DNA from: Corbicula japonica
Lineage: Eukaryota > Mollusca > Bivalvia > Venerida > Cyrenidae
NCBI GenBank assembly: GCA_038501625.1
Contig: JAZAYU010000001.1
Span: 6,589,457 to 6,653,456, forward strand
Direction of reading: 5' to 3'
DNA: 64,000 nt
The notes below the pieces were generated by a model. The model was not told the origin of the DNA. It saw nothing but the letters and a program-made list of their open reading frames with translations, and did not search any database. Positions 12,021-24,985 of this stretch are shown piece by piece; positions within the stretch are counted from its first letter, which is position 1; each line of letters starts with the position of its first letter. The position numbers were made by a program, and so were the translations under genes.

Positions 12021-12211
12021 TTAATCCTTTAAGCACTAAGCATGATTTATGACAAATTTGTTACCAGTGTAGACCAAAATCAGCTTGTATATCCATAGTC
12101 TGATCAGGGTCTACACTATTAGCTATACATTTGTTTGCAACACCTCATGGATTTTTTTCCAAATTCAACGAAAAGTGAGTTAAATGACTATGTTCAGCGG
12201 GTAAAGGGTAA
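12021..12211. mobile_element. family A derivative with one hairpin half
   Basis: TTAATCCTTTAAGC starts it and GGGTAAAGGGTAA ends it. Only one hairpin (CAGTGTAGACCAAAATCAG ... CTGATCAGGGTCTACACT) is present; the second half is replaced by other sequence. Confidence 0.65.
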
Positions 12212-12889
12212 TATATGAACCCAGCAGTTGCACAGGAACACACCAGAAGCATGTGTATCAAATAAATGAGACATTAAGAAAGTTGATAAGCTTTTAAATT
12301 TGATATATTGGTCTTTTCCTTACTTCAGTAGAAACTGTGAGAATCAAAATGTAGCCAATTTTTGATGGTCAATTTAACACAGGTTGGAAACTGGACACTT
12401 GTAGGATGTCATGCAGAGGCTATGCTTGCAACTGCATGAAATTACTTCAGATTATTTACAGATTATTACTTTAATGTTCAGAACAGCTGTCATTTTCCCA
12501 CTGCCTTTAAAATTTGACAAATAGCCTACCTGTATAGAAATGCAGTTATAGCTTGCAAGGCTGAATATTGTTGTTCTCTGTAATTTTCCATTAGCAAATC
12601 TGAAAACAATTAAAACCAACATTTAGCTTTGACAAAAAAGTCTTTTGCAAAAGAACTGACAACAAATATCAGCAACATTCAACACAGCAAGATGATGTCA
12701 GATTGTATGGTTAAGTATTTATGCAATTCTTAAACTCAAGCTGATTTTCATAATTTACTTTCTAATATTTGAAGTTAGATTAATGTGCATGCACTTGTAT
12801 TCAAGGTCAAAATAGTTCATGTTTTTATTCAACAGCAGCTTTAAGTGGATTTTTAAATGTTCAATAACAAATATTATATATTACAGTTC

Positions 12890-12985
12890 AATTCTATTTC
12901 ATGGTGGTTTCAAATCTGTAGATGAATCTGCCCATGAAATTCACAAATATTAATTCCTTGCAAATATTAATGAATTAACAGTATT
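12890..12985. repeat. dispersed repeat with ATGAAA-rich motif (copy 2)
   Basis: TTTCATGGTGGTTTCAAATC ... CCCATGAAATTCAC ... ATTAACAGTATT is an inverted, diverged relative of the segment at 5888-5995. Confidence 0.3.
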
Positions 12986-14037
12986 ACCAGAAGAAATATT
13001 CATTATGAAAGGAAACAGGAAAGGCTAGTAAATTATGCCCCACCCCAAAATTTTCCTTTTTGTTTATTGGTTGTTGTTTTGGGTGGAGAGGTTACAGCAA
13101 AAAATAAACAACAATGATATACGTTCAAATATATGTCCTAACCTTTTGAACTAAATAATGATTTATATCACCTCTTAATTGTATTTTTCATGAGTTATAA
13201 CTTAACCATGCATTGAAAGTGTCATGACCCTGAAGCTGCCAAGTTTGGGACATAATTTAGCATAAAAATTAATTCAATTGTCATAACACCTAGCTGAAAG
13301 GGAGAAATTACACATGACCATGAAGACTGATTAATCTCTAAGTCACTATGATTCTGGATAAGTGACAATTATGGCAAAGTGGCAACATATTGTGTGGTCA
13401 AACCACATTAATGAAAATTAGCAAAAACATGACTGATCTGCCCAAGAAATCCAGAAATGAATATAAATGAATTCTAAGAAAAGTGCTAAATCATTTTTTG
13501 AACAACAAACTTTCCCAACACTTACATTTAATAAATCTATCAATAAACAAAAAGAACAGACTGATGCTCCAAAGGGTGGCCTGTATCCACAGGTTCATTT
13601 GTATGGTATAATAATAATTGCACCAGCAATTACTGGTCAGCTGGTCAATCAGCCACATTGTTAGATGATCAAAGGTTAACATTTGACATTCACAGCATGA
13701 CATGTGCCTGATGTCATACTGCACTCACCATGGTCACAATTAATGGTAAGATGAAAAAGTGGTTTACTAGAAACCTTTGACCTCATCATTCTTTACTTCA
13801 AGCATACTGTGTCCAACATTCATGACTGAATTTTTTTTTCCAAAGATACACTAGGATTTTCATAGAGCATTCATTGCACAAGAGCTTTCAATAGAAAAAG
13901 GGGAATAACTAAAGAATAATTTTGGTCATCTCATTTCTCAAGGGGCAAAATATTGTGGCAGAGAGCTGTTGTCCATTTGCAGATAATTCATCATGGGAAT
14001 GAATAATGTGGCACAGAGCATATTATATCACCTAAGA

Positions 14038-14089
14038 GCAAAAACGATATATGTGCCATTGAAATATTAAGGAGATATACCGTTTTTGC
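14038..14089. repeat. short inverted repeat
   Basis: GCAAAAACGATATA and TATACCGTTTTTGC form an imperfect hairpin with a loop of about 25 bases. It could be the remnant of a short foldback element. Confidence 0.4.
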
Positions 14090-15644
14090 ACAAAGGTGGC
14101 AATTTACTGTTTATCTCAAAGGACCAGTTGTTCTGTGGAATAATGGGATATGGTAAGGTGGCTATAAGCATGTTTACCAACTTGCATAACGGTTTTCCCT
14201 TAGTTTAAGATTTCTGTCTCTGTAGACTTTTCATGAATATTCAATCATTACCAATGTTCTTTATTATTGGAATGCTCTTACTCAAGGCAATGTCAAAAAC
14301 TTAAGAAAACATTATTCAAATAATCATGCTCGGAATAATCAAGCATGGCTGGTAAATGAAAATGTATCAACCTTTCTTGAACTGTTCACATTTATCAATG
14401 TAAATAGATCCTTAACCTAATCAACAAATGGCTAGACAGAGAAATAAATCTGCAATGTCAAGATTAATATTATTTATTAAATCTTCATACAATAACCATT
14501 TCTTTACTGTTGACCAGACAATTGGCTGGTCAGGTATAGCCTACTGATGTCCAGTTTTGGGCAACATCGAATATTTGACATGCCACTAGGGCTGTTATTG
14601 GCCATTAATCCCCGACGATGTGACCTTCTTAGCCTTACAATACAAAAGTCCATTTTTGGTCAATTCAGACTAAAAAGAACATCAATTTAGTCATCAAAGT
14701 GTTAAGGAACATGGACTAAAGGCCTTGTCTGCTCAATTGAGCACACTTTAACATAAATTTTGGCTGTCAAAACTTAAACAAAGGTGTGTCACAAACTCAA
14801 AATCTGCTTGTTCCTGCTTGACACTAATACTAAGATGGGAATAATGGGAGAGAAATCATTTTTGGAAGCTAAACATTGTTACCTTCCATAAACTTCATAT
14901 TAAAGATATCATAAAGAACTCCAAGAATATTAATTTTACTAACTCTGGACAAAATTTATTTATGCATTTATAATTAAATAGATACATTTATAACATTTTC
15001 CATTAATTTCAAATATAATAATGTCCAACTGACAATTCAATGTTGTATAGACTAATAACTTGTGTCCATTTATTATTCAAGTAACTTCTATATCTGTCCA
15101 TAAAGAAGATAACTGAAGCAATATTATAAGCCGAGTAAAAGATTATGTCTAATGAGCAGTTAAGCTGTGCTGCAAAATTATAATGTAAGTCAGTAATGTA
15201 ATGACAGATTTTACAGGTAATCTGTAACAACTTTACAAAAACATTAAACCCTGTTTCATTTCTAAGTAAGATTCAAGCATGAGATTAAACCAATATTTTC
15301 AAACAAGTGTTCAAGTTATTAAATTGCAGAAGTCAAACTGAAAATGACCAGTGTTATATAGCTGCAGAAACAGGTATGGTGCAAACACTGCTCTATTCCT
15401 CATACACAATTATTGTATTGTCAAAAATGTCTGAAACCACTGTTCAAATCCAAATCATTACAAGAGACATTACTTCTGTTATTTGTGTGTAATAAGTTTA
15501 TGTTGCAACAAAGGCAATTTCTGTTGGAAAATGTTGTTTTGAAGACAACAACAGAGTGCCCTTGTTCCTACATGATCTAATGAAATCATCAGAAATAACT
15601 TTTTTGTTGTATGCCCAGGTATGGACGTTGATTTAGGCTATCCT

Positions 15645-17216
15645 GGTGTCACGTATTTTGACGCACTTAAGCTTTTAATCCAAAACAACTTTTTAAATTG
15701 AATGTTCATTTTGAACTAAACATTAATATCATGAACATACATCCTTCCTTATTTGAATAAAACTGCAATTATGAAAAAATATCAAGATTTTTTTTGTAGA
15801 GCAAGAAACAAACATGACAACCCCAAAAATGCTAACTTTGGTCTTCACCCACATATTTTGATGCGTGTAATGTAACCACATTTCTAATTAGTTAAAAGTA
15901 AGTTTACACACTTTCTTGCATCTGGTACAACAAAAGAACATGAATGGTGTTATTTTAATCATCTAGAATAAGTTTTCGACAATAGTTGTATGGTAAAAAA
16001 TTGGAAAACTGAATTTTATTAAAGATTCTGCATCTAGTCGGCTTGAAGTGCGAAAAGACATCACTCTTGGATGACTGGCGGTATCTTTCCTGTTTTCCAT
16101 GACTAACCATATCTCCTGGGGTAATGTCCTTTGCAGTTTTAATATTTTGATATTGTAGAGTGAAAAATAACAATGATAATAAATTATAAATGAAGGTAAA
16201 AATGTATGGAAACAATATAACATGTAAAGGATTTACAACAAAGACAAATTTTAGTACAACATTATATTGCACTCATGCCCATCACATGACTGATGCTAGA
16301 TTTTTCATTTGTTGCAAACAGAAAAACTTGTTTTAAATTGTGTAAAATGGTACCAATATTAAGGATTTATTCAATAAGAGAAAAAGTATTAAGTACAGTG
16401 GTGTGGGGCAAGTCTGCGCATTGCCCAACTCTGCGCACCAGATTTGCATGTTAACAAAAACACTGATATCATAAGAACCAACTGCAAACAGTGTTTATTG
16501 TCAAGAAATAAGGCAATTTTTGAAAATTCTGATGGGTACATCTTGCTATTAACTGTCTTGTAAGTAAATAACTACTCTAAAGAGCCAAAATGATCAAATA
16601 AATTTAATTTATATACCTCCCCACTCCAAATCTTCCACATTTTGACAGCTGTTACCCAAATAAATGTTTGTTATTTATACTGACCTTTCACTTAATATTC
16701 TTTTCAAAGGTTGGCAGCTTTGGAGAGTGGTAAATTTTAACAGAAACAAAAAAAAATGATATTAAACATAGGCATGAGCAGAGTTGGGCAACAATTTTTA
16801 CATCATGTAAACACAGGTGTGCTTTCAGTATGACATCATTTTAAAGCTTTATAAGAAAATTAATGCACACAAATGACAACAAACCAATTTCCTGAATGGA
16901 TACAGTTTCTTTCCAGTAGGCAACTGCCTTTAGATACTGAATGTGTTATACACCACAGTGAAGCTTTTATGATAGGTGCGCAGACTTGCCCCACACCACT
17001 GTAATTCGTGTTATTTTTACTATATCATTAAACAATGATGTTTTACTGGCTTCAGTTTGCACAAATTACACCCTTTAATTTATTAAATGGTCAGATGAAT
17101 GTTGACTGATAATTTTGCAGCATAATTACATCATTAGGAAATCACATATTTAGTAGCCAGGTGAAAACAAACAGTGCGTCACAATATGTGGAGCGTCAAA
17201 ATATGTGGTGTGATAG
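15645..17216. mobile_element. possible larger DNA element bounded by inverted ACATATTTTGACGC-type motifs
   Basis: GGTGTCACGTATTTTGACGC (15645-15664) is matched in inverse orientation by GTGCGTCACAATATGTGG and GCGTCAAAATATGTGGTGTGA (17174-17213). A third related motif, ACCCACATATTTTGATGCG, lies near 15848. The TA-flanked element at 16396-17001 sits inside. The 105-residue minus-strand reading frame at 15955-16272 lies within but matches no family I recognise. Exact ends and target duplication are unresolved. Confidence 0.4.
16396..17001. mobile_element. Tc1/mariner-like non-autonomous element with 25-bp perfect TIRs
   Basis: The 25 bases from 16396 (CAGTGGTGTGGGGCAAGTCT...) are the exact reverse complement of 16977-17001. 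Both ends are flanked by TA (16394-16395 and 17002-17003). TA target sites and CAGT starts are typical of Tc1/mariner elements. There is no transposase frame in the 606 bp, so it would depend on enzymes supplied elsewhere. A second inner inverted pair (TTGCCCAACTCTGC at 16421 and GCAGAGTTGGGCAA near 16788) extends the partial symmetry. Intact TIRs suggest a fairly young insertion. Confidence 0.88.
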
Positions 17217-17642
17217 TGCAGTGTTGAACATAGGGCCTTTAATGATATTTTAGTTTGTTGTTTTATAAAATTATTTTAAATAAAATATCCATTAAAACAA
17301 ATTGTTGTAGATCTCAGTCATGGTACAACATACAATACCATCAGCCATTCAGCAAGCCTGAAATCGAATGATATCGTCTGTTTCAATGGGTCGCGAAAAA
17401 AGGTTAAATAATTGCACTTTTAGAAACTTACTCGCTATTCCATACCATAGCACTATTTTACGTATGTGAACACCTTGACTCTGGTTCTGTGATGTTTAGA
17501 TGATATTTTCTTGTTAAAATAAAGTTTTGCAATGGTAACGTAAGTTCTGCAATTCTTTCAATGATCACTTCCTGTGCTTGGAATTTAGATAGACTCGCAC
17601 ACTGTCATGGACCTTTTATTGATAATTATTTTTGTTTAAACG

Positions 17643-17700
17643 ATTAAGTACTTTTCCAAGTATTTCATATCCATTAAGTACTATTTTAAGTATTTCATTT
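17643..17700. repeat. two-copy tandem duplication, 30-bp period
   Basis: ATTAAGTACTTTTCCAAGTA and ATTAAGTACTATTTTAAGTA, each followed by TTTCAT, repeat at a 30-bp interval. Confidence 0.6.
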
Positions 17701-18974
17701 TTCTTTTTATTAGTTCATAGATGCATTTACAGGTATCTGTTGATGGTGAATAACATTAGCAATATCATATGTTTATTTTAATATCATGCTATCTTTTTTG
17801 CTGTGTTTGTATGTATTTCAATATTTCCGGCTTGCAAAACAATTTGATCAATTTGTTTATCTTGAAAGTTGTTGGTTCAGTTTGTATTGGTTAAAAAAAG
17901 TGTGGTTGTCAAATATTTAGTGTTGTATTTCATGCTTTCTTTTATTTAAAGGGAGGTAATTTGCAAAAAACTTATATTTTAGTAATTGTATCTTTTTTCT
18001 TTTCATCATTGGGCTTTATAAATTGTGTTTTACCTTCTGTACATGGCTTAAACTTCTAAACTTGACAGTTTAATAATCTGTTTGAGACTTTAATGTGAAA
18101 ATTATCGATCTTATCATTATTTAGGAAAGAGGAGATAACCTTGACATCTGTACAAAAAATGTAAATTTACAGACTGTCTACAGTCGTTTTATCTCCACAT
18201 TTTACTTCCCTTTCTTTTCCTATATCATTAATGCCCTTAGTTCTCGCAATATAATAATTTGCTAAAAGTACAAAAAAATCTTCTGCTATCAGAGAAGAAA
18301 GGATAATTAATAGAATCTTTTAATCATATACTTAAAAAGGTTGACATATCTGTTAAACAAGAAAAAATATACTTAAAGAGTCAATTGTTACACTTAGTCT
18401 ACTACCATGCCATTTTAGTGGATCAAAGAATGTAATTTTAGTTTTGAAAACTTCTGTTTTTAAACAATGAAGCACATTTTTTAAAATACAAACATTTATT
18501 AAAATATTGTCAAAAGAATAAGGTTAGCATGGTATGTGGTGTCAAGCAGACAGAACGTTATACTTAAAGATGAAAGCTTCATTTTCACCAGTGTAGCCGC
18601 AGGTATTTACCATGGTGTGCCTCCCAACAAGGCTGTCATCTCTAGCCCACTGAGTTGCCCAGTCATCCACGATATTAACCATTTTCTCCTTGTTTACACT
18701 AAGCTGCCGTCAATGTTTATCAACCGACTTTGGGCTTTTCAAGACCAGTGAATCCCTATTGATGCAGCATTCAGACATTTTTCACCTAATTAAGAAAAGA
18801 ATAGACTAATAAAGCATGAGTAATAGAATGTGTTACAATAGTATACAGTGCCCAAAGTTGTCAACCATTTCTCATGTCAACCGAAGATTTTATTTCAATG
18901 AAAACAATCTTGACCGTCCAGTCTGACTCATTTTAAAGCAAATCTGAAAGAATTAATGTAATGGACTTACTAAT

Positions 18975-19090
18975 AGGAGACTAGGCCATTTATTGTTCAT
19001 AGGAGTGTTTTAACAATAGCAAACTGTGGAAAGTGCAGGTGCACAGGCTGGCTTGGGTCTATAATGGCCACACATGTGGCATAAGTTGTG
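18975..19090. mobile_element. relative of the 108-bp duplicated unit / family A fragment
   Basis: It shares TTTATTGTTCATAGG with the region near 930 and ends with CTTGGGTCTATAATGGCCACACATGTGG-type arm sequence. Heavily diverged. Confidence 0.35.
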
Positions 19091-19138
19091 CTTAAGTCTT
19101 AACACTTAAGACTTTACTTAATACATTAATGTATTTAT

Positions 19139-19317
19139 GCCTTTTATAAAATGGGCGAAAAGTGTAGATTCAGGTCAGCTGGCACATCTGTGCTGTCTGT
19201 TCTGGATCTACTCTGGTCACTTCTTCAGTGTAAATCCTTATTAGATGTGCCAGCTGATCTTGATCAACACTATTCACCCATGGGATATCTGTGATATCCC
19301 ATGGCGTACAGGGTTAA
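19139..19317. mobile_element. family A MITE, internally shortened
   Basis: AGTGTAGATTCAGGTCAG, GTTCTGGATCTACTCTGG, then TGCCAGCTGATCTTGATCAA are recognisable, ending GTACAGGGTTAA. The third arm is largely missing. Confidence 0.7.
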
Positions 19318-19954
19318 AGGGTTTAATTGTTATTTATTTATCACTTTCAAATCGTGCCACTTTAATTCATTTAGTCTCTCGTGCAGCCATCAGTAACTTA
19401 GTACAAGTAAACTAGCTGACTTTTCAGTGACATTTTTTACAAGTCATTAAATGTTTACAAAACTTCTTTGTTTATATTGAATGGAAGATGTCTCCGATAA
19501 TTCGTAATGTTCCTATTAGTGTGATGTTAGAGCTAGAGCTCACTCTCTTTAGTTTCTTTCATCTTTTTACCAATTTAAAATAATAGAAGATCAGTATTCT
19601 AACTGCCAAGTCTCCAATTCTGTCTTTAAAATATAAATGACTATTGTGAAATTAACCAATAATCTTGCAATCATAATGATACAAATTTCAAGTCTGTTGA
19701 CATGCTAATCAAAGTAATAATCGAACAATATACAAACACACGTCTGTGTGTTTTATTTTAGCTTGAACAGTGTTGAACAAAACGGCAGTATCATTAAAGT
19801 TGAATTTGCAATCACACAAGTACAATTGCATTAAAATGTTAATCTATTTGATTTGTCGACAGATTAGCACATTATTCATATGCATGTGCAACTGCAATAC
19901 TGTATAAACCTAACAAAGACAGATTTTTTGATAATAATATAAACTATTAACCTT

Positions 19955-20055
19955 TGAAACATTTGCAACTAGTGTAAGACCCAGTTCCATTTGCTTCATC
20001 TGATCAGGATCTATACTATTTGCCATTCAGTCAATAAATGTTTGTAAAACACCCC
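19955..20055. mobile_element. family A fragment (one half)
   Basis: GCAACTAGTGTAAGACCCAG and CTGATCAGGATCTATACTAT form one hairpin half; the termini are not seen. Confidence 0.5.
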
Positions 20056-20664
20056 TTTGAACTATGAATGGACGGGCCTAAATTGATAGAATGGCAAATC
20101 TATTGCATTTATTCAGCAGGTAAACAGTTTAGAACCTGTCAATCTGGATTGCACAAAAATATTCATCACAAATTGAAATTCTGTAAACAAATTGAACAGG
20201 ATACAAATTGTGCTGTTGGGGACAATAATAACACCTGTAATAATATTTTTAATATTTCTTTTTCCATCCTTTTTCTTCTTGAAATACTTAAATTGCGCAC
20301 CAAGATTTTGCAGCAGAAATATGAAAGTCATTTCAGTTTCTTCTGTTTCTAAGTTAAAGCCTTTACCCAGCCAGCACCATATGGTTAAAATAACCATCAA
20401 GTTTAATACCAATAAAATGCAATTTGGTTAGCAAGGACAATAATAATTATTAACTTTTTCAGGTGAGACAACTTTATATCAGTGAAATTGAATGCACTGA
20501 AGACCCGGATTGTGTTTTTCTGTGTTGCTTGAAGGAATTAACAATATTTACTTTTTACCATTTACTTTTTACCCACTCTTTGTTTTTACTCTTTATCTTC
20601 TGAACCTCCTTTGAATATGAACCAATTCTGCTTATTGAATTTATGGGTCTAATGCAGATATTCA

Positions 20665-20742
20665 TTGAATAGTCAACAGTATAGATCTAGATCAGACTGC
20701 AGGGCTGATCTGAGTATACACTGGGTGCTTATGTGACATTTT
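20665..20742. mobile_element. family A fragment (one short hairpin)
   Basis: CAACAGTATAGATCTAGATCAG is paired with GCTGATCTGAGTATACACTG around a short loop. Confidence 0.5.
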
Positions 20743-21882
20743 ACTTTGCACAAACGGTCGCCACCTATGGACCTTACTTTCCATACATAGAAGATCCTAG
20801 ATTCAGAAAAAGTAAATATTTTGAAAAGTTGTAAGCTAACTCTTATGAACATGTGGCAGCTTCTATATTTCATTGTTTACTGCTTCCTTTTAAAGGGTTA
20901 AAACCAAGCTGGAGAGCAAATGCAATCACGGACATTGGTCAGAAATTTCAGAATTTTATGATGTCACTTTTTTCAGATGTAGTTAAATTCAGTTTTCAAA
21001 GCTAATAAAGTCAACACTAATTGGATTTTGTAAAGCAATTTTGCATCAGTCAATATGTTCATGTCCTAAGTCATCATGCTCCAAGTCAGTACAATTGTGA
21101 TTAACTGAAGCGACAAACACAAATTACAATACAAGAGCACTTCAATCTGGACAATTGAAACTGGTGATAATTTTTTTCGGCAATAGACTGTTCAAGTGGT
21201 ACCCTTCATTTCCATCATAATTGGAAGATTTTTAGTTACTGTCAAATGGGTGGAGTTCACTGCCTTGGGCATTTGTGTCTCGGAGTTACCTGTTCTTTGA
21301 TATCTGAAAAGGGACAGGTGCATTCAATTCCGAGTGAATAGAAAGTATTTGCACACACTGTGGCCAAAGTTTGTCATAAATTGCTACAAGCAGAACTAGT
21401 TCTTTGCAATTACTTTCCATGTTTGTCTTCAGTGTCAATGACTGTCGGGATTTCAAGATCAGTGAAGTAATTACGAAACTTTTCTTTGAAGAGGTTGTAT
21501 AAAAGAACGATAAACAATTGGAAGCACTCAATACATAAGAAATACAAGACATAGTTACTTCAATTTCTATTAATCAACATGATATTTTATTTCAAAGCAT
21601 ACAGTTAGGCAAATAAAAACCAATTAAAATTTGGATAGTTTTGTTTAAATAAAACACTTCCAAGTTTCTTGACACAGGATCAAGTGTCAGTCCTTTATAA
21701 AATCAAAGGTTTTCTTTAAATCGTTTAACACTTAGGACTGTTTACAATTAGTTTGTAAATTATTTGCTATCAAATGAAATTTTGAGAGCTACATAAAACC
21801 ATATCCATATCAATTTAATTTAATGAAAATGTAAATTTACAGCTTTTTGAGGGTTACTTGACAAAATGTAGCGTTATTCAAC

Positions 21883-22248
21883 TTAACCCTATCCCTCTTG
21901 GTATAACTTTATTCACATAGGCAACCAGCATTGATGGAGATCATCCTGCACATCCCTGCATCTTCAATGTTTGCTTCTTGGTCAACATTAATGTAATGAA
22001 TTGCAAACCAAACAGTATAAATCCTAACTCCATATCAAGTGGTTTTATGGCATGTGTAAACAGTGTAGATTAAGATCAGCCTGCACATAGATGCAGTCTG
22101 ATTGGGATCTATAATGTTTGCTTATTTGTCAGAAATAACATAACGGAATCAAAAGCGAACAGTGTGGATTCTGCATCAGACAACATGGATGTGATCTGGA
22201 TTGCCAGTGGTCGCACATGGTACATAACCTGTGTCCATAGAATAAAGA
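21883..22248. mobile_element. family A copies: a 5' fragment followed by a fuller diverged copy
   Basis: TTAACCCTATCCCTC at 21883 opens a decayed left half. From about 22046 a second, more complete series follows: CAGTGTAGATTAAGATCAG, CTGATTGGGATCTATAATG, GAACAGTGTGGATTCTG and GATGTGATCTGGATTGCC. They may be one element with an expanded middle or two neighbouring copies. Confidence 0.65.
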
Positions 22249-23610
22249 GTCCATTTGATGTTTAGGAATATAAAAGTTGTTTCAATGTATGCAGTTTGGT
22301 TTTGCCCTCAGATGTCTTTGTTTCAAAATCCTTACATGTACATTGACTATAGTAATTGATAAAACTCCATAACTTGAACCCTTTGTGGTTAAACCATAGG
22401 GAGGCTTCTGACTGCCCTGTAATGGGGACTCTAACTGGCACCACTAGGTCACTCGATCCACACTCTATCTTGGCTAAATATATGATTTAAAAAATACTAT
22501 CATTTAACATTGTAAATTTTATTATGTCAGTAATATCCGTAAACAATTATCATTAACATTTACATTATAAATGGTAAAAATTAAAATAAACAGCACAAGA
22601 AGTATAATCATGTATTTCTATCATACTCACATAACATGCCTAACACCGTATTCAATACTACTGTTACCTTATTTCCAAGAAATCTGTATTTTATAAAGCT
22701 ATGTCATATTTCATAAAGTCCAAAACACAAAACACTGATTCACTAGCCACATCTTACTTCTAATAATCTGTCCAGTACATAAAACATAAATTATTTATGA
22801 GGCTTACCAAGCAATTAATCATTAATTAACAAGACACCAAAACAGTGATTTCTAAACATTTAGGGCCAGTCAGATTTGAGCACTGTAATGGCCATTAATG
22901 TCCAGTGTCATGCTGACTTCAATGAATCAATACTAATTAATGAAGGTAAAAAAGTGAGGGAACCAAATTATTGTCATTTCTGTCTTAACAAAGCCCCATA
23001 TTTTCTGACCAGTGACACAATATTTATGTAATTTTTTTAAGTCTTTCTGTGAATCAGGAGATAAAGTAATCATCCACTGTTATTTAGCAGATTTCACTTG
23101 TTTTTATCATGAAGGTTCCCAAATAGGCAATTATAGTCCCATTGAGAATGTTTAGAAAGTGGAGTACCAACATACAACATCATGACCAAACATTTTTAGC
23201 ATCATTTTATGTATTTTTCAAAAAATCTGCAATGAAATTAAAAAAGAATGATAAAAAATTTGTTTTATGAGTTTAATATAGAAAAATATCTTACTTGAGA
23301 ATGCTACAATATGACACAAGTGCAGAAAACAGCACCAGAAAAAAATAAATCTTAAGCTTTATGTATTACATCTAACAGTGGTAAAAAAAATAATGTCCTT
23401 AATTTAAAACTACATGTAACTTTTAATTTTACTTAAAATTTTTGACCGCCATTATGATTAAGGAACAAACAATTCCTTTTAAGAATAAGATTAAAATAAC
23501 AAAGACAAACAGAAAAATAAAAACACAATTAATGCTGACAGAGTGTGACTAGACTTGCACAGAATCAAGCTAAAATTTCTATGTAACAAGTAAGAAACTT
23601 GTTCAAGTCA

Positions 23611-23731
23611 TTAACCCTTTGCTAAATGAATATGGCATACAGCTCATGTGTGACCAGAATAGATTTTGATCAGCCTGCGCATGTGTGCAGTCTGGATCTA
23701 CACTCAAAGTGGTCACAACGTGTAAAGAGCC
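23611..23731. mobile_element. family A half-copy with intact left end
   Basis: TTAACCCTTTGCTAAATG, GACCAGAATAGATTTTGATC, AGTCTGGATCTACACT. The second half is absent. Confidence 0.65.
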
Positions 23732-24027
23732 TATCTGCTGGAACCTCATACAAATATCTGGTAAAATAAGACTTTTTTCCTATTTAATGATTGACCTCAA
23801 TAGCTGTATAGTATACATGGAAAACTTAACTCTTAAAAAATAAAGACTTGATTAAACAGAGAATTTATAACTTAGTCCATAACTTGCAGAGTATACAACG
23901 TGTTAGGAGATTCATATAATACCGTAACATGAATTTAAGGCTTTTTTCTGTACATTTTAAATAAATAATGGTTGCAATGGCAGGGTGACCTCACATCAGG
24001 AATATAATTTATAGCAGGAAAAATAAG

Positions 24028-24193
24028 CTTGCATATGTATGCAGTCTGATCTGGATCTACACTGTTTCTGGGTCAGAAATATCCCTAACACGTTCTAAAA
24101 GCAACCAGCAAAGATGTGCAGACCAATCAGGATTTACACTGGTCACACATGCAATATATAAGCGATAAACATGGAATGGAGTAAAGGGTTTAA
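24028..24193. mobile_element. family A MITE lacking its first arm
   Basis: CTGATCTGGATCTACACTG, the linker TTTCTGGGTCAGAAATA, GCAACCAGCAAAGATGTGCA and AATCAGGATTTACACTGGTC are followed by ATGGAGTAAAGGGTTTAA. Confidence 0.65.
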
Positions 24194-24814
24194 TTCAGTT
24201 CTTTCGGACGTGACAGAAGATGATATATGAATATGGACCGGTAGCATTTATGTCTCCCATTAGCAGACACCGGTCACTAAAGCTCTGACATTCTCAACAA
24301 TTTCTGGTCAGATACTCTTAGACAAATGGTTTCCAAATCATTCATAATGGCCAGCACTCCATGTATTAATGACTCTCACACTGGACAAAAAGATTTGTCA
24401 CTCACCACTAACAAACTGCAATATTTTATGACTACTTGAACACATGGAAGAAAACACTGTTTTAGATGAGTCATTAATAATTATTTTGTCTTCACAAATG
24501 CATTTACTCAGCAGGTAATTTTCAATGAAGGGATACAGACATGGTAAAATCTGTTAAGATATTTGTGGATTGGGTGGATTATGTTCATTGATCAATCACT
24601 TCTCAAAGAACATGTCACCTTCAGCTCATTTGCTAAAATCTGAATCCCCACAAAGTAGGCTTACATACTTCAACGAAAATACAAAATTTAATGTCAATTA
24701 ATTAAAAGGAATGATTTCACAGTATTTTATTGTGAAGTTAAAGGATTCTTTTTTAACACTTTATTTAGATGACCCTTTGACTCCTAAGATTTCCAAAAGA
24801 CTCAAGGTTTTTAT

Positions 24815-24985
24815 ACCTTAAATGACATGGGTGTCTGAATGTAGATTCAAATTGGCCACATGCTTGCTATATGATCTGGATCTATAGTTTTTAGCTTCTT
24901 CCTAACAATCTTAATAATATGGAACTCACTAGTGCAGATCCTTATCAGACTGCACATCATAATAGTTTCTATAGTGTTTATTGAT
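24815..24985. mobile_element. family A fragment, decayed
   Basis: GAATGTAGATTCAAATTGG, TGATCTGGATCTATAG and CTAGTGCAGATCCTTATCAG keep arm order; termini are lost. Confidence 0.45.

Noticed and set aside
15955..16272. 105-codon minus-strand frame
   Set aside because: It lies within the probable mobile element at 15645-17216; two overlapping frames are equally open and no domain is recognisable.
18536..18751. 71-codon + strand frame in a locally GC-richer patch, with a tRNA-like A-box look on the other strand
   Set aside because: No splice pair, no domain. The B-box (GGTTCRANTCC) is not matched, so neither an exon nor a tRNA/SINE head can be supported.
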